A stretch of DNA of 38,107 nucleotides from Vallitalea sp. (GTDB taxonomy: Bacteria; Bacillota; Clostridia; Lachnospirales; Vallitaleaceae): contig NZ_JAOARO010000096.1 in NCBI RefSeq assembly GCF_025211055.1, forward strand, positions 1 to 38,107, given 5' to 3'. Under the pieces are notes generated by a model. The model did no database searches. It saw nothing but the letters and a program-made list of their open reading frames with translations, and was not told the DNA's origin. The position numbers and the translations under genes were made by a program. Each line of letters starts with the position of its first letter. The stretch's first letter is position 1. Below are positions 10,501 to 22,197 of the stretch, in pieces.

Positions 10501-12543
10501 TTCACTAGCTGCTTCTTCGGATTTTGTATAAGGTACTATTTTATTACCCAAATCTTTTTTTATTGGTTTTGACCAGATTGTTGGTTTATCAGCTAATGGA
10601 CTACCCTTGTATTCACCTCTAATAACAATATTTTTGATTTGGAATAAATTTTCATTAGCATTATATCCATATTGATATCCCGATATTGTCGATGGAGTAG
10701 CTTTTTCCATTCCTGAATCAACTTCTTCTACTTTGATATTTGCTCCATCCTTATATACCTTAAAGACTTTTGTAATTGTGTATTTATTATTTGTTTCTTC
10801 TGTAGGTATATCATTGAATAACATCTCGTAATATATAGCACTGTTCGTTTCTGACAGCATATTATTTAATAAATCTTTATCAGGGGCATGCCACGTTAAG
10901 TCAAATTGTACTTTATCAGGGTTAGTAGAATTTAGGTCGTCAGGTGGAACAACAGCTAGATTCTTAATTTCCTTAATTCTTGGTACTGGAGGCGGCACAT
11001 TTTTGTCTTTTGTAGGTACATATTTTATTGTTTGAGATCTAAGAGGTGATCCTGCAAACTGAATACCTACTTGATAGAATTCTTGAGTACTTCCATTCTT
11101 AAATGGAACTGGTATGTATATATTAAGATCTGAATTTTCTTTTTTGTGATAGTGTTTTAACCATATATCATCATCATCAAATTTTGATTTTTTTGTTTTA
11201 CTATGATAGATAGTATATTCTAAATCATCTGCATTACTACCTGCATATGGCACTATATCCAGATATGCATCATCCATACTTGCTCTTTTTACAATGTAAT
11301 CTAAATATGTATAAGCATACTTATTGGTAGGCTCATATTGATTAAACTGATAATTAGGGCTTTCTTCTAAGGTAATAGCTGCTGTATATACTCTACTTGC
11401 TCCTAAGTCATCCCATTGCAAGAAACTTTTCAGTGCAATATTTGCATCATTATGAAGTTCTGACCTATCTTTAACTAACTCAATTGTATATGTTCCTGTT
11501 ACTGAATTATAATCAAATTCTGCTAACTTATTGTTCCCAGTAGTTAAATTAGGCGGATTAATAAATTTTCCATCGTTTACATCCATAGGTATTATAATAT
11601 CAGTATTATCCCCATTATCTCTAATATCTTTTAGTGCTAAAACAGCATTAATAAATTTACCATCAGCTTTTTTCAATTCGTCTATTGTTGCAATTTCATA
11701 TTGTAATTTATCATTATCTGTATTAAATATCTTTGGTCTATCAAAAGTAATTCTAAGACCGGGTTTACTACCTGGGCGTATGTTAGAATCACTTGGTATT
11801 TCTATGGTCTCAATATCTTTATTTGTATTATTATTTGTATCCTTTACCCAATGTGTTGGTACTATCTTAAAGTTATTAAATGCTTTTAATAATTGTAATT
11901 TTTCTTTTGTCGTATCTGGTGTAGTTATTTCAAATGGTACAATACAGCCTTTCTGAATACCTTTTGTAAGAAAGCTCACTGTTTTTGTCTGCATATTCCA
12001 TCTAAATCTAACTGGTAAATTATTAATAACAAATGATGCTCCTGGATACTTAGAACTTGCTCCCTTTATAATAGTAAATTTCAAGGAATCTCCATCAAAT
12101 AACCCATCTTTTTTTGTTATAGACTCTAATTGAGGTACAAGCAAAGTATAATTCATCTTAGCAAATGATTTATCAAATTCTGTTTCTGTTATACTAGTTT
12201 CAGTATTCTTTGTTGTATCAATCTTTATCATATTATATTTTACAATTAACTGATTAACTTGATGTTCAAATGTAACTTGTGTTTTTATCTTATCCGTAAG
12301 ATAATATTCTAATGTATACAATCCATACTCATTTAACTTCCAGTTAATAAGAACTTCATCGTCACCAGCTTTATTACTTACTATTTTTAATAACTTATCC
12401 ATAGTATCATTTTTTTTCCATTCAAAGCCTAGATCTGATGCGGCTTTAATAATATTTGTATTACTTAGATTAAAAATAGCTACAAATAAAAAAACTACTA
12501 AACACATTGAAGTTATCCACAAACCTTTTCTTTTATTCATCAT
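7546..12543 (-). CDS. Very large secreted Fn3-like/SLH-type protein, 1665 aa
   Basis: This is the first gene of the three-gene surface operon. An N-terminal hydrophobic segment (LWITSMCLVVFLFVAIFNL, then NTNIIKAAS) is a signal peptide. The body is made of repeated beta-sandwich units with Fn3 character: sentences such as KVQFDLTWHAPDKD, GKISWEFPSEIEL, and KISGLKPGTTYSIKVRIED occur along it, separated by Pro-rich linkers (VPPPVPRI, VVPSNPGD). The last ~140 residues (from about YNYQLLSATARVLGAEKGYD) look like weak SLH repeats ending GVNLGIIKLTDGRLLPNKEV. It resembles the 1473-aa neighbour in plan but is not a simple copy. Two adjacent ATGs (12543 and 12540) follow AGGGGGAT, so either may start the protein. 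Role is probably cell-surface architecture; no enzyme motif was recognised. Confidence 0.8.
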   Translation of the reverse strand: MMNKRKGLWITSMCLVVFLFVAIFNLSNTNIIKAASDLGFEWKKNDTMDKLLKIVSNKAGDDEVLINWKLNEYGLYTLEYYLTDKIKTQVTFEHQVNQLIVKYNMIKIDTTKNTETSITETEFDKSFAKMNYTLLVPQLESITKKDGLFDGDSLKFTIIKGASSKYPGASFVINNLPVRFRWNMQTKTVSFLTKGIQKGCIVPFEITTPDTTKEKLQLLKAFNNFKIVPTHWVKDTNNNTNKDIETIEIPSDSNIRPGSKPGLRITFDRPKIFNTDNDKLQYEIATIDELKKADGKFINAVLALKDIRDNGDNTDIIIPMDVNDGKFINPPNLTTGNNKLAEFDYNSVTGTYTIELVKDRSELHNDANIALKSFLQWDDLGASRVYTAAITLEESPNYQFNQYEPTNKYAYTYLDYIVKRASMDDAYLDIVPYAGSNADDLEYTIYHSKTKKSKFDDDDIWLKHYHKKENSDLNIYIPVPFKNGSTQEFYQVGIQFAGSPLRSQTIKYVPTKDKNVPPPVPRIKEIKNLAVVPPDDLNSTNPDKVQFDLTWHAPDKDLLNNMLSETNSAIYYEMLFNDIPTEETNNKYTITKVFKVYKDGANIKVEEVDSGMEKATPSTISGYQYGYNANENLFQIKNIVIRGEYKGSPLADKPTIWSKPIKKDLGNKIVPYTKSEEAASEYDYEFPGINFIKMRSVYIIPTGGVGQSDRSIADSISLSMLRYDIPMVGNINYTPRITTEQQPRVGLNVKFKLVDIKNYNDHMISPINKKIKNINYRIYISKDKQKILKLDSLMTTIGDVEKILDLDNADREKENGVYKIADYSDDIELTLDEIDKLRSNNILYSDIQTKPTDAGFGELKLLNLDPNTNYYIRIVTKLDICNVTNLNVIVDKRRSEPSSMLSTTSPVVPSNPGDNELIPLAPENMEVKHLDDSMISGKISWEFPSEIELVEDKYGFELISIENKSLPKSLGSGKMLQDIFDSKLLTGVVIEGWRLYVKDKKYILKYYDKNTKTWIDAKQTFKVKDNKISIIDNNNLSNKVYYYYVRTIRIESEIPKSASAWVADSLTTAPIRRPINLIVDHNSKYSYDPKRETVIRFDAPIPTDYNTTGNYGIEIFVKGDKDTDYSNTKYSNYYLEQVKGANDGYTRVFYKISGLKPGTTYSIKVRIEDRTKPQDTLPNGDKVYPRSSFSDRVSTRTEFNQKDYDKENKYIGYIKYYEDKAQELIKKSYWEIEKDDKKQVIKYRQDYNIGDLKYVKEGNYYLVDAIKGVQEYYLPAKMIETANDNGITIMIKFPNGDLGIRPYALSKDKTAEILDKIDEINKYSSSTRDYYVRLVMNIGEYKDKINGKLPSTNLLNYDVQVVGSNISEDDLEKLIIQKFEKTVESKKTYLIKQLDKELESGIDDAKLLKIVTDTLKLVKETHRTNIKSMMKSYIQTKYSTVNEFNQSIRMTFNVGKINDTLQGYRRDGSSFTRINSDNYGGSYNIETYKTGSYLFTPKSNMYSKLDNIYNGMVTDLVTQYRLTDIFNSGELSNLNYKVYNYQLLSATARVLGAEKGYDNKKWLKEQNIDIPVDDMYGHMRKDEVMYIFMQAYSIKNNLNLDSINVTDYNIIEDADDIQEEYRDVLIKGVNLGIIKLTDGRLLPNKEVVTETVLEMLTRINNKIDW

Positions 12544-12818
12544 TTATCCCCCTTATTAATGTTATTTGTTCATATTTAATCTTGTATCCAGTACCAAACC
12601 TTTAATATCAAAGCCTAAGCGTACTCGATACATATATCTAATCTATTTCATCAGTATATAATTATAAATAATTATCTCTGTTTCTAGAAAATAACATAAA
12701 AATCTTTTTCAATTATATATCGGCATTTTACTTATAATAATTGATAGAAACCATCAAATTAACCCACGATTTTTATTAGGAAAATTTCCCCATAAAACAT
12801 TAGTTTAGTCTCAACATA
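12544..12818 (-). promoter_or_regulatory. Long leader and promoter region of the SLH/Fn3 operon
   Basis: This ~275-bp non-coding stretch lies between the atpC terminator and the first SLH-operon gene and must hold its promoter. The best -10 match is TATAAT on the minus strand near 12660-12665. The matching -35 zone is poor and is overlain by a 10-bp palindrome TTTCTAGAAA (12681-12690), which could be an operator. This places the transcript start some 110 bases before the ATG. No riboswitch was recognised. AGGGGGAT precedes the start codon. Promoter position is tentative. Confidence 0.35.
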
Positions 12819-12820
12819 AA

Positions 12821-12868
12821 AATACCCATAGATTAAACACTTTTATAAGTGTTATATCTATGGGTATT
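12821..12868 (-). terminator. Terminator of the ATP synthase operon
   Basis: AATACCCATAGA (12821-12832) pairs perfectly with TCTATGGGTATT (12857-12868), and an inner stem AACACTT/AAGTGTT (12836-12842 and 12847-12853) closes on a TTAT loop. On the minus strand the stem runs into ATTTTTATG. It lies 17 bp beyond the atpC stop and separates the atp operon from the SLH operon. Confidence 0.85.
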
Positions 12869-12885
12869 ATCATCATTCTTATTAT

Positions 12886-13305
12886 CTATTTATCAGAATC
12901 ATCATATTTACTAACTTCAATTCTAACAACGGACCTAGCTAGAGCAGCTTTAGTCCTAATCTCATTGAGTTCAGCTTTATCAGCCTTAAGTCTTCTTTCG
13001 GCTCTAAGCTTAGCTTCTTCGGCTCTTTTTATATCTATCTCATAGGGCCATTCTGCCGCATCTGTTAGAATTGTCACTTTTTCAGGAGTTATTTCTACAA
13101 AACCTTTATGGATTGCAGCTTTTTCTACTTTGGAATCATTCTTGATAACCATCATCCCACTAACCACTGGCGTAGTTAGAGGTATATGATTAGCATATAC
13201 TCCAATATCTCCTTCACTGGTTTTAAATTCTACACGTTCAACATCATCTTCATAGAATATTCGTTCTGGTGTAACAACTTGTAATAAAAATTTATTATTA
13301 GCCAT
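12886..13305 (-). CDS. atpC: ATP synthase F1 epsilon subunit
   Basis: Epsilon subunit of the F1 central stalk, which contacts the c-ring and gamma and can inhibit ATP hydrolysis. The N-terminal beta-sandwich is clear (FLLQVVTPERIFYEDDVERV, then TSEGDIGVYANHIPLTTPVV and FVEITPEKVTILTDAAEW). A C-terminal helical hairpin follows (AEEAKLRAERRLK through ARSVVRIEV). The 139-aa length is normal. It is the last gene of the operon, 11 bp after atpD, and is followed directly by the operon terminator. The ATG at 13305 has AGGTGAT a few bases upstream, inside the end of the intergenic gap. Confidence 0.95.
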   Translation of the reverse strand: MANNKFLLQVVTPERIFYEDDVERVEFKTSEGDIGVYANHIPLTTPVVSGMMVIKNDSKVEKAAIHKGFVEITPEKVTILTDAAEWPYEIDIKRAEEAKLRAERRLKADKAELNEIRTKAALARSVVRIEVSKYDDSDK

Positions 13306-13316
13306 CTAATCACCTA

Positions 13317-14699
<1,383 letters not shown>

Positions 14700-14715
14700 C
14701 TATTATTTCACTCCT

Positions 14716-15570
14716 TTACTTAAGCGCTTCTGCACCACCAACAATTTCTGATAGTTCTTGAGTAATAGATGCCTGCCTAGCTCTATTATATTCAAGGGAT
14801 AAGTCATCAATCATTTCAGTGGCGTTATTTGTAGCTGAGTCCATGGCGGTCATTCTTGCACCATGTTCACTAGCTACCGATTCTCTAAGTGCTCCAAAAA
14901 TAATACTATTAATATATTTTGGAATAACTTGTTCAAGTACTTCTTCTGGTGATGGTTCATATGTCATCATATCACTGCTTTTTTCACCTGTTCCTATAAA
15001 TTCTTCCGTATCTACAGGAAGAACTTTAATAAGCTCAGCTTCTTGTGTAAGCGCAGAAACAAAAGAAGTATATGCTATATAAACCTCATCAATGATACCT
15101 TCGGTATACATTTTTAACATCTTTTCGCCAATTAATATTGCATCTTTATATATAGGTTGTTCTATAACATCGTTATATTGTTCAAGTATTTCATAGCCAT
15201 TTCGTCTGAAGTTATCAGCACCTCTTTTTCCTACTGCAACTATTTTGGAATCATTAGGTTCTGAGTTTTTCATGACAAGTTTCACCACATTGGAGTTATA
15301 TCCACCTGCAAGACCTTTGTTGGATGTAATAACAATATATCCTCTACTCTTAACTTCTCTTTGAGTTAAATAAGGATGATTGACTGTATTACTTTTATCT
15401 AATATAGAACCTATTGTTTCTCTCATCTTATCAAAGAATGGTCTTGACTCGGCAGCTCTTGTTTTAGCTTTTTGAAGCTTGGAAGTAGCTACTAACTTCA
15501 TGGCCTTTGTAATCTTTTGGGTACTTTGTATACTATTTCTTCTTAACTTGATATCTCTCATGGATGCCAT
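14716..15570 (-). CDS. atpG: ATP synthase F1 gamma subunit
   Basis: The rotating central shaft of F1. The N-terminal helix MRDIKLRRNSIQSTQKITKAMKLV and the C-terminal helix with DSATNNATEMIDDLSLEYNRARQASITQELSEIVGGAEAL match the family's coiled-coil ends, and the middle is the Rossmann-like domain (YIVITSNKGLAGGYNSNVV). At 284 aa it is full length. It starts only 4 bp after the atpA stop with AGAGGTG upstream, consistent with translation from the same message. Confidence 0.97.
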   Translation of the reverse strand: MASMRDIKLRRNSIQSTQKITKAMKLVATSKLQKAKTRAAESRPFFDKMRETIGSILDKSNTVNHPYLTQREVKSRGYIVITSNKGLAGGYNSNVVKLVMKNSEPNDSKIVAVGKRGADNFRRNGYEILEQYNDVIEQPIYKDAILIGEKMLKMYTEGIIDEVYIAYTSFVSALTQEAELIKVLPVDTEEFIGTGEKSSDMMTYEPSPEEVLEQVIPKYINSIIFGALRESVASEHGARMTAMDSATNNATEMIDDLSLEYNRARQASITQELSEIVGGAEALK

Positions 15571-15574
15571 GGAA

Positions 15575-17140
<1,566 letters not shown>

Positions 17141-17686
17141 TTAACCTAACTGAATAGCGTATAATTCTTTTGAAATAGCTTCTATTTTACCTTTTATACT
17201 ATTATCAATAATTCTATCACCTATTCGAACCATTAACCCGCCTATCAAAGTTTCATCAACGCTTGTTATTAGTATTATTTTTTTACCTGTAGTCTCTTCA
17301 AGCTTGTTTTTAATACTTTCTAACTGTTCATTAGTCAACTCCTGCGCAGATGATACATAAGCTTTTGCATTTCCTTTTAGACTATCAATTTCATCAAGGC
17401 AATACTCTATTATATCTAATAAGTCATTAGCTCTTCCTTTTTTTATCGCTATAACCAAAAGACCTAAAATTTCTTTTATGATTTTTTTATTAAAAGTATT
17501 TTCTACCATAGCAATCTTGTTTTCAACTACTACTTTTGGGTGGTTTAATACTCCCATAAAATCTTTTTCTGCAAGAAATATCTCTGTAATCAACTTTAGT
17601 TGTTCTTCTACAAGGTCTACTTGATTTGTTTCTACGGCAAGCTCGAACAAAGCTGTTCCATATCTCTTAGCTATTAATTCAGCCAT
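17141..17686 (-). CDS. atpH: ATP synthase F1 delta subunit
   Basis: Delta joins the peripheral stalk (b subunits) to the top of F1. The N-terminal six-helix domain begins AELIAKRYGTALFELAVE and the C-terminal domain includes KIILITSVDETLIGGLMVRIGDRIIDNSIKGKI, the family's most conserved stretch. The length of 181 aa is normal. The gene overlaps the 3' end of atpF by 13 bp, which suggests coupled translation and fits the usual F-H pairing. Confidence 0.95.
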   Translation of the reverse strand: MAELIAKRYGTALFELAVETNQVDLVEEQLKLITEIFLAEKDFMGVLNHPKVVVENKIAMVENTFNKKIIKEILGLLVIAIKKGRANDLLDIIEYCLDEIDSLKGNAKAYVSSAQELTNEQLESIKNKLEETTGKKIILITSVDETLIGGLMVRIGDRIIDNSIKGKIEAISKELYAIQLG

Positions 17687-18201
17687 GTCTTATCACCTAT
17701 TGAATCCAAAGTTTCTTCTAATAATTTATCGCTTACTTTTTTGTCAATAGATGATGCTACAAATTTGCTTGCCAAAATCTTAGCAACTTCTATCATTTCA
17801 ACTTTAATTTCATCTTTAACTTTGTCTTTTTCTCGTTCTATCTCTTTGTTAGCTCTAGCCATAAGTCTAGCCGCTTCTTCATCAGCGTTTTTAATAATTT
17901 CACGTTCTTTTAATTGAGCTTTCTTTCTAGCTTCTTCTAAAATTTTGTCAGCTTCTTTATTAATATTAGCTAATTTATCTCTATATTCTTTTTCAAGCCC
18001 AGTAGCTTTTTGTTTTTCATCTTTAATGAAATCATATTCTTTGGCAATACCGTCTTTTCTTTTCTTCAAGACTTCTCGTACTGGATTAAATAATAATTTA
18101 CTTAAAATAAAGAATAATAGAAGTACACTTATAACATGTAGAAGAATTGAGGCTACCATCTGAGCATCAAAGTTTATAATCCAGCTTTCTACTAAGTACA
18201 T
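17674..18201 (-). CDS. atpF: ATP synthase Fo b subunit
   Basis: One N-terminal transmembrane helix (ASILLHVISVLLLFFILSKLLF) is followed by a long charged helix rich in Lys and Glu, which forms the dimeric peripheral stalk. The family pattern NPVREVLKKRKDGIAKEYDFI follows the membrane segment. The length of 175 aa is typical for a single b-type protein; no second b or b' gene is present, so a homodimer is expected. The ATG at 18201 has AAGGAGGAAAG upstream at a slightly long spacing (about 12 bases from GGAGG). Confidence 0.95.
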   Translation of the reverse strand: MYLVESWIINFDAQMVASILLHVISVLLLFFILSKLLFNPVREVLKKRKDGIAKEYDFIKDEKQKATGLEKEYRDKLANINKEADKILEEARKKAQLKEREIIKNADEEAARLMARANKEIEREKDKVKDEIKVEMIEVAKILASKFVASSIDKKVSDKLLEETLDSIGDKTWLN

Positions 18202-18259
18202 AAGCTTCTCTTTCCTCCTTTCGTTAAGGAGTGAAAGGGTAAGTCCCTTTCACATTCTA

Positions 18260-18553
<294 letters not shown>

Positions 18554-18595
18554 CTATAATATTAATTTTCATATTATTGTTAATTCCATAATTTT

Positions 18596-19144
<549 letters not shown>

Positions 19145-19192
19145 TCACTTGTTTTTATAAAACTTAATATTAATATCTTGTGAATTTAGATT

Positions 19193-19909
19193 TTATTCCA
19201 TAGCACTTGATACAAAAGTCATGCTTAACATAACAAATATAAATGCCTGCAATACACCTGCAAAAACATCAAAATATCCATGTAATGCTGTTGGTACACC
19301 AATAAGTGCAAACCAAGGTAAATTATAATATAAAGTCATAATAATCGTACCACCAAGTATATTTCCGAACAAACGGAAACTTAGTGATACTGGATTAGCA
19401 AGTTCTCCAATAATATTAAGTGGCGTCATTGGCCATAAGGGTTCTGTTAAACCTTTAGCCCATTTTCCAACACCTTTTACTTTAATTCCATAACCCTGCA
19501 CCATGAAAAATGTAATGAGTGATAATGCAAATGTAACTGATGCATCAGCTGTAGGCGGTCTTAGGAAACCAAAACCTAATTTTCCATTATTGAAGTTAGG
19601 ACCTAATAATAAACCAGATAAATTACAAATCAAAATGAATATGAACATACAACCATAGAAAGAAGAGAACTTTCTACCATTTTCACCCATCGTAGATACT
19701 GTAAAGTTATCTAATAATTCAACAATCCATTCAATAACATTTTGAACACCTGCTGGAACTTTTTTAGGTTTTAATATAGTTCTTCTTACGATTAATGCAA
19801 TAACTATTAGAACAAGTCCAATAAGCCATACATTTACCATTGATTCAGTAATCCATAGGTCAAAACCAAAGATCTTTATGGTTTTAACATGATGAATACC
19901 AATATCCAT
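19193..19909 (-). CDS. atpB: ATP synthase Fo a subunit
   Basis: The stator channel protein against which the c-ring turns. It has about five to six membrane segments. The essential Arg is in helix 4 (NPVSLSFRLFGNILGGTIIM), and the last helix contains GVLQAFIFVMLSMTFVSSAME. The N-terminal region (HHVKTIKIFGFDLWITESMVNVWLIG) and VIEWIVELLDNF are normal. 238 aa is typical for Gram-positive a subunits. AAGGAGGG precedes ATG 19909, 30 bp after atpI. Ion choice should follow the c-subunits (Na+). Confidence 0.96.
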   Translation of the reverse strand: MDIGIHHVKTIKIFGFDLWITESMVNVWLIGLVLIVIALIVRRTILKPKKVPAGVQNVIEWIVELLDNFTVSTMGENGRKFSSFYGCMFIFILICNLSGLLLGPNFNNGKLGFGFLRPPTADASVTFALSLITFFMVQGYGIKVKGVGKWAKGLTEPLWPMTPLNIIGELANPVSLSFRLFGNILGGTIIMTLYYNLPWFALIGVPTALHGYFDVFAGVLQAFIFVMLSMTFVSSAME

Positions 19910-19939
19910 TAATTAACCCTCCTTTCCATATAGGAAACG

Positions 19940-20371
19940 TTAAAAATCTGACTCTTCTTCTTCATCTTCCCATTCTAGGAACTGTATAGAGCCATCTTTT
20001 GGCGTAGGTTTTTCTATGTATCCTTGCCAATATGCGGCTAATTTCACAGATACAAGTGAAATAATAATACCTACTAAATTAATTGTTGGTTCTAATGCTC
20101 CAACAACTAATACTAAAATAGTTAATAAATACCTTAAAAAATAATGAAAATGTGCATATCTACTAGCATCTTTTGGAGGTTTTTCCAATGCTTTTTTAAA
20201 TGTTACTTCCATTAGTTTTAACTTAAGAATGGAAAATATTCCTCCAAGAGCCAAACCTTTACCATAAGCTAAAATATCTTTTACAAAAAACAGACCTATT
20301 GCAAATGAAAGGACTACAATGATTGTGATTTTAATAGTTAGTGGAATTAATATTGATTTTTCTGAGTTCAT
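19940..20371 (-). CDS. atpI: ATP synthase I-type assembly protein
   Basis: A 143-aa membrane protein with four predicted helices (for example LTIKITIIVVLSFAIGLFFV and FLRYLLTILVLVVGALEP), ending in an acidic tail (EWEDEEEESDF). Its plan and place directly before atpB fit the ATP synthase I-chain family, which helps assemble the c-ring and is not part of the finished enzyme. In A. woodii AtpI is reported to be needed for assembly of the mixed ring, which would suit this operon. Only one base separates it from the atpZ stop codon, so the two are probably coupled. Confidence 0.8.
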   Translation of the reverse strand: MNSEKSILIPLTIKITIIVVLSFAIGLFFVKDILAYGKGLALGGIFSILKLKLMEVTFKKALEKPPKDASRYAHFHYFLRYLLTILVLVVGALEPTINLVGIIISLVSVKLAAYWQGYIEKPTPKDGSIQFLEWEDEEEESDF

Positions 20372-20372
20372 A

Positions 20373-20603
20373 TCAAGAGTCCTTCTTTCTCTTTTTACTA
20401 CTTTTCATAGCTATGACGTATAAATTGCGAAAGGCTGTTAACATACCCAATATTGTAAAAATAATTAGAAATAGTACTCCAGTACTAAGTATCCTGTCCA
20501 AAAAGTTTCCAAACAAAATACAACCAATAATAGGTATTGCCATTAAAAAACCTATTTGAGTTATTAAAGATAAGCTTTTCATTATATTCGGATCAAACTT
20601 CAT
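20373..20603 (-). CDS. atpZ: AtpZ-type small membrane protein of the ATP synthase operon
   Basis: A 76-aa protein with two membrane helices (SLITQIGFLMAIPIIGCILF and GVLFLIIFTILGMLTAFRNL) and a Lys/Arg/Ser-rich tail (SSKKRKKDS). The helix 1 - G - helix 2 layout and the motif GNFLDR are those of the AtpZ/ATPase_gene1 family that opens many atp operons. AtpZ with AtpI has been proposed to move Mg2+ or Ca2+ or to help assembly; the function is not settled. It is the first gene of the operon, with AGAGGGAG before ATG 20603 and a good promoter at 20627-20655. Confidence 0.8.
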   Translation of the reverse strand: MKFDPNIMKSLSLITQIGFLMAIPIIGCILFGNFLDRILSTGVLFLIIFTILGMLTAFRNLYVIAMKSSKKRKKDS

Positions 20604-20626
20604 AAGTTTCTCCCTCTTAATAAAGT

Positions 20627-20655
20627 ATTATACGCATGATTTAATCATATGTCTA
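20627..20655 (-). promoter_or_regulatory. Promoter of the ATP synthase operon, with a palindrome in the spacer
   Basis: On the minus strand TAGACA (20650-20655) and TATAAT (20627-20632) are separated by 17 bp, a near-consensus vegetative promoter. The -10 ends 23 bp before the atpZ start codon. The spacer contains an inverted repeat, ATGATT-T-AATCAT (20636-20648), which would place a bound repressor between the two polymerase contacts. Confidence 0.75.
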
Positions 20656-20725
20656 CAGTAATATCTATTTTTTTACAATTTCTATCATATTACCTATGAA
20701 TTTAGAAAACCTATGAAAAAACAGA

Positions 20726-20752
20726 AAAAGATAGACATATTAATGCATCTAT
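20726..20752 (-). terminator. Weak terminator at the end of wecB
   Basis: On the minus strand ATAGAT and GTCTAT form a 6-bp stem (one G-U pair) at about 20731-20752, overlapping the wecB stop codon, and the RNA continues CTTTTTCTGTTTTTTC. The stem is short and AT-rich but the U-rich tail is good. It would partly isolate wecB from the atp operon, which has its own promoter. Confidence 0.4.
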
Positions 20753-21867
20753 TTTAAACTATTTATGATAATATCAACAATTCTACTTGATGCTTTTCCA
20801 TCCCCATAAGGGTTAACAGCATTCGCCATCTTATTATATTCGTCAGCATCTTCAATTAATGATTTTGTAAATTCATAAATAGTATTTTCTTCGGTACCAA
20901 CTAATTTTAATGTACCAGCTTCTACACCTTCTGGTCTTTCTGTAACATTCCTAAGAACTAATACAGGTTTACCCATTGAAGGTACTTCTTCTTGTAATCC
21001 TCCTGAATCAGTTAAAACCAAGTAGGAGTTGTTTAAAAGATTATGCATATCCTGCATTTCAAGAGGTTCTACTAAATGTACTCTTTCATGCTTTCCTAAT
21101 ATCTTATGAGCCACATCCCTAACAGCTGGATTCAGATGTACCGCATATACAACTTCTACATCTTCATGTTCTTCAACTATTCTAAGTACAGCATTGCATA
21201 TGTTTTCTAGTGGTTCACCAAGATTTTCTCTACGATGAGCAGTCATGGCAATAATCTTTTTATTATTGTAGTCCAAATGATTAAGTAAATCATTTCCAAA
21301 TTTATAATTATCCCTAATTGTAGTACTAAGGGCATCTATAACTGTATTACCTGTTACAAAGATATTATCTTTTGATATATTTTCTTTTAACAAGTGTCCT
21401 TTAGCTGTATCAGTAGGGGCAAAATGTAGATCTGCCAAACATCCTGTAAGTTTTCTATTCATTTCTTCAGGAAAAGGTTCATATTTATTATATGTTCTTA
21501 GTCCTGCTTCTACATGTCCAACTTTTATTTTATTATAAAATGCAGCCAAAGATCCAATGAAAGTTGTTGTTGTGTCCCCATGTACGAGAACTATATCCGG
21601 TTCTACTTCGCTAATAATATTGTTAAGCCCCTCTAGTGCTCTTGTTGTGATTTGTGCTAGTGTCTGTCTCTCTTTCATGATATTAAGATCATAGTCAGGT
21701 TCTAAGTTAAATACTTCAAGTACTTGGTCTAACATTTCTCTATGCTGAGCTGTAACACATACGATACTTTCTGTATGTTCATTTTTTTCTAGAGCTTTGA
21801 CAACAGGACACATTTTTATTGCTTCTGGTCTTGTTCCAAAGATACTCATAACTTTTATCTTTGACAT
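20749..21867 (-). CDS. wecB: UDP-N-acetylglucosamine 2-epimerase (non-hydrolysing)
   Basis: Interconverts UDP-GlcNAc and UDP-ManNAc in the cytoplasm, supplying ManNAc units for teichoic-acid linkage or secondary wall polymers. The N-terminus has the signature KVMSIFGTRPEAIKMCPVV. HGDTTTTF, VGHVEAGLRTYNKYEPFPEE and LTDSGGLQEEVPSMGKPVLV are the family's active-site and UDP-binding blocks. At 372 aa it is full length. In B. subtilis the equivalent mnaA also lies directly upstream of the atp operon. Its product could feed polymer synthesis begun by the nearby TagO/WecA-type transferase and so the polymer that holds SLH proteins, which is inference. AGGAGGAAAAG precedes the ATG. Confidence 0.95.
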   Translation of the reverse strand: MSKIKVMSIFGTRPEAIKMCPVVKALEKNEHTESIVCVTAQHREMLDQVLEVFNLEPDYDLNIMKERQTLAQITTRALEGLNNIISEVEPDIVLVHGDTTTTFIGSLAAFYNKIKVGHVEAGLRTYNKYEPFPEEMNRKLTGCLADLHFAPTDTAKGHLLKENISKDNIFVTGNTVIDALSTTIRDNYKFGNDLLNHLDYNNKKIIAMTAHRRENLGEPLENICNAVLRIVEEHEDVEVVYAVHLNPAVRDVAHKILGKHERVHLVEPLEMQDMHNLLNNSYLVLTDSGGLQEEVPSMGKPVLVLRNVTERPEGVEAGTLKLVGTEENTIYEFTKSLIEDADEYNKMANAVNPYGDGKASSRIVDIIINSLK

Positions 21868-21948
21868 GAATACTTTTCCTCCTAATAATATATCTACGTT
21901 TTCCTTATCCTTACTATATTCTATTCCTTTTTTGACAATTCATTTTAT

Positions 21949-21977
21949 ATTATACATCCATTTCACACCACTTGCAA
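21949..21977 (-). promoter_or_regulatory. Promoter of wecB
   Basis: On the minus strand TTGCAA (21972-21977), a 17-bp spacer and TATAAT (21949-21954) make a good vegetative promoter. It leaves a leader of about 75 nt before the wecB ATG. The remainder of the ~320-bp gap between wecB and the divergent ACT gene is AT-rich with no other gene visible. Confidence 0.7.
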
Positions 21978-22122
21978 AATATTTTATATAATTTTCATTT
22001 CATTATTCCCACTATTTAATTTAGATATTTAATTATTAAGTTCTTATATGCAAATATGTATTTCAAATAAACAATTAACTCTATTGGTTTTATTTTAATA
22101 ACTGATTTTTATCAAATAGTAT

Positions 22123-22151
22123 TTGTTACCTAGGTTAGTATATGCTATAAT
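22123..22151 (+). promoter_or_regulatory. Promoter of the tandem-ACT gene
   Basis: TTGTTA (22123-22128) and a perfect TATAAT (22146-22151) are 17 bp apart on the plus strand. The start codon lies about 45 bp downstream, after AGGAG. This fits monocistronic expression of the ACT protein. Confidence 0.75.
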
Positions 22152-22197
22152 CATTCTTATACTTTATTATTATAAATAATTCATAGGAGTGTTATAT

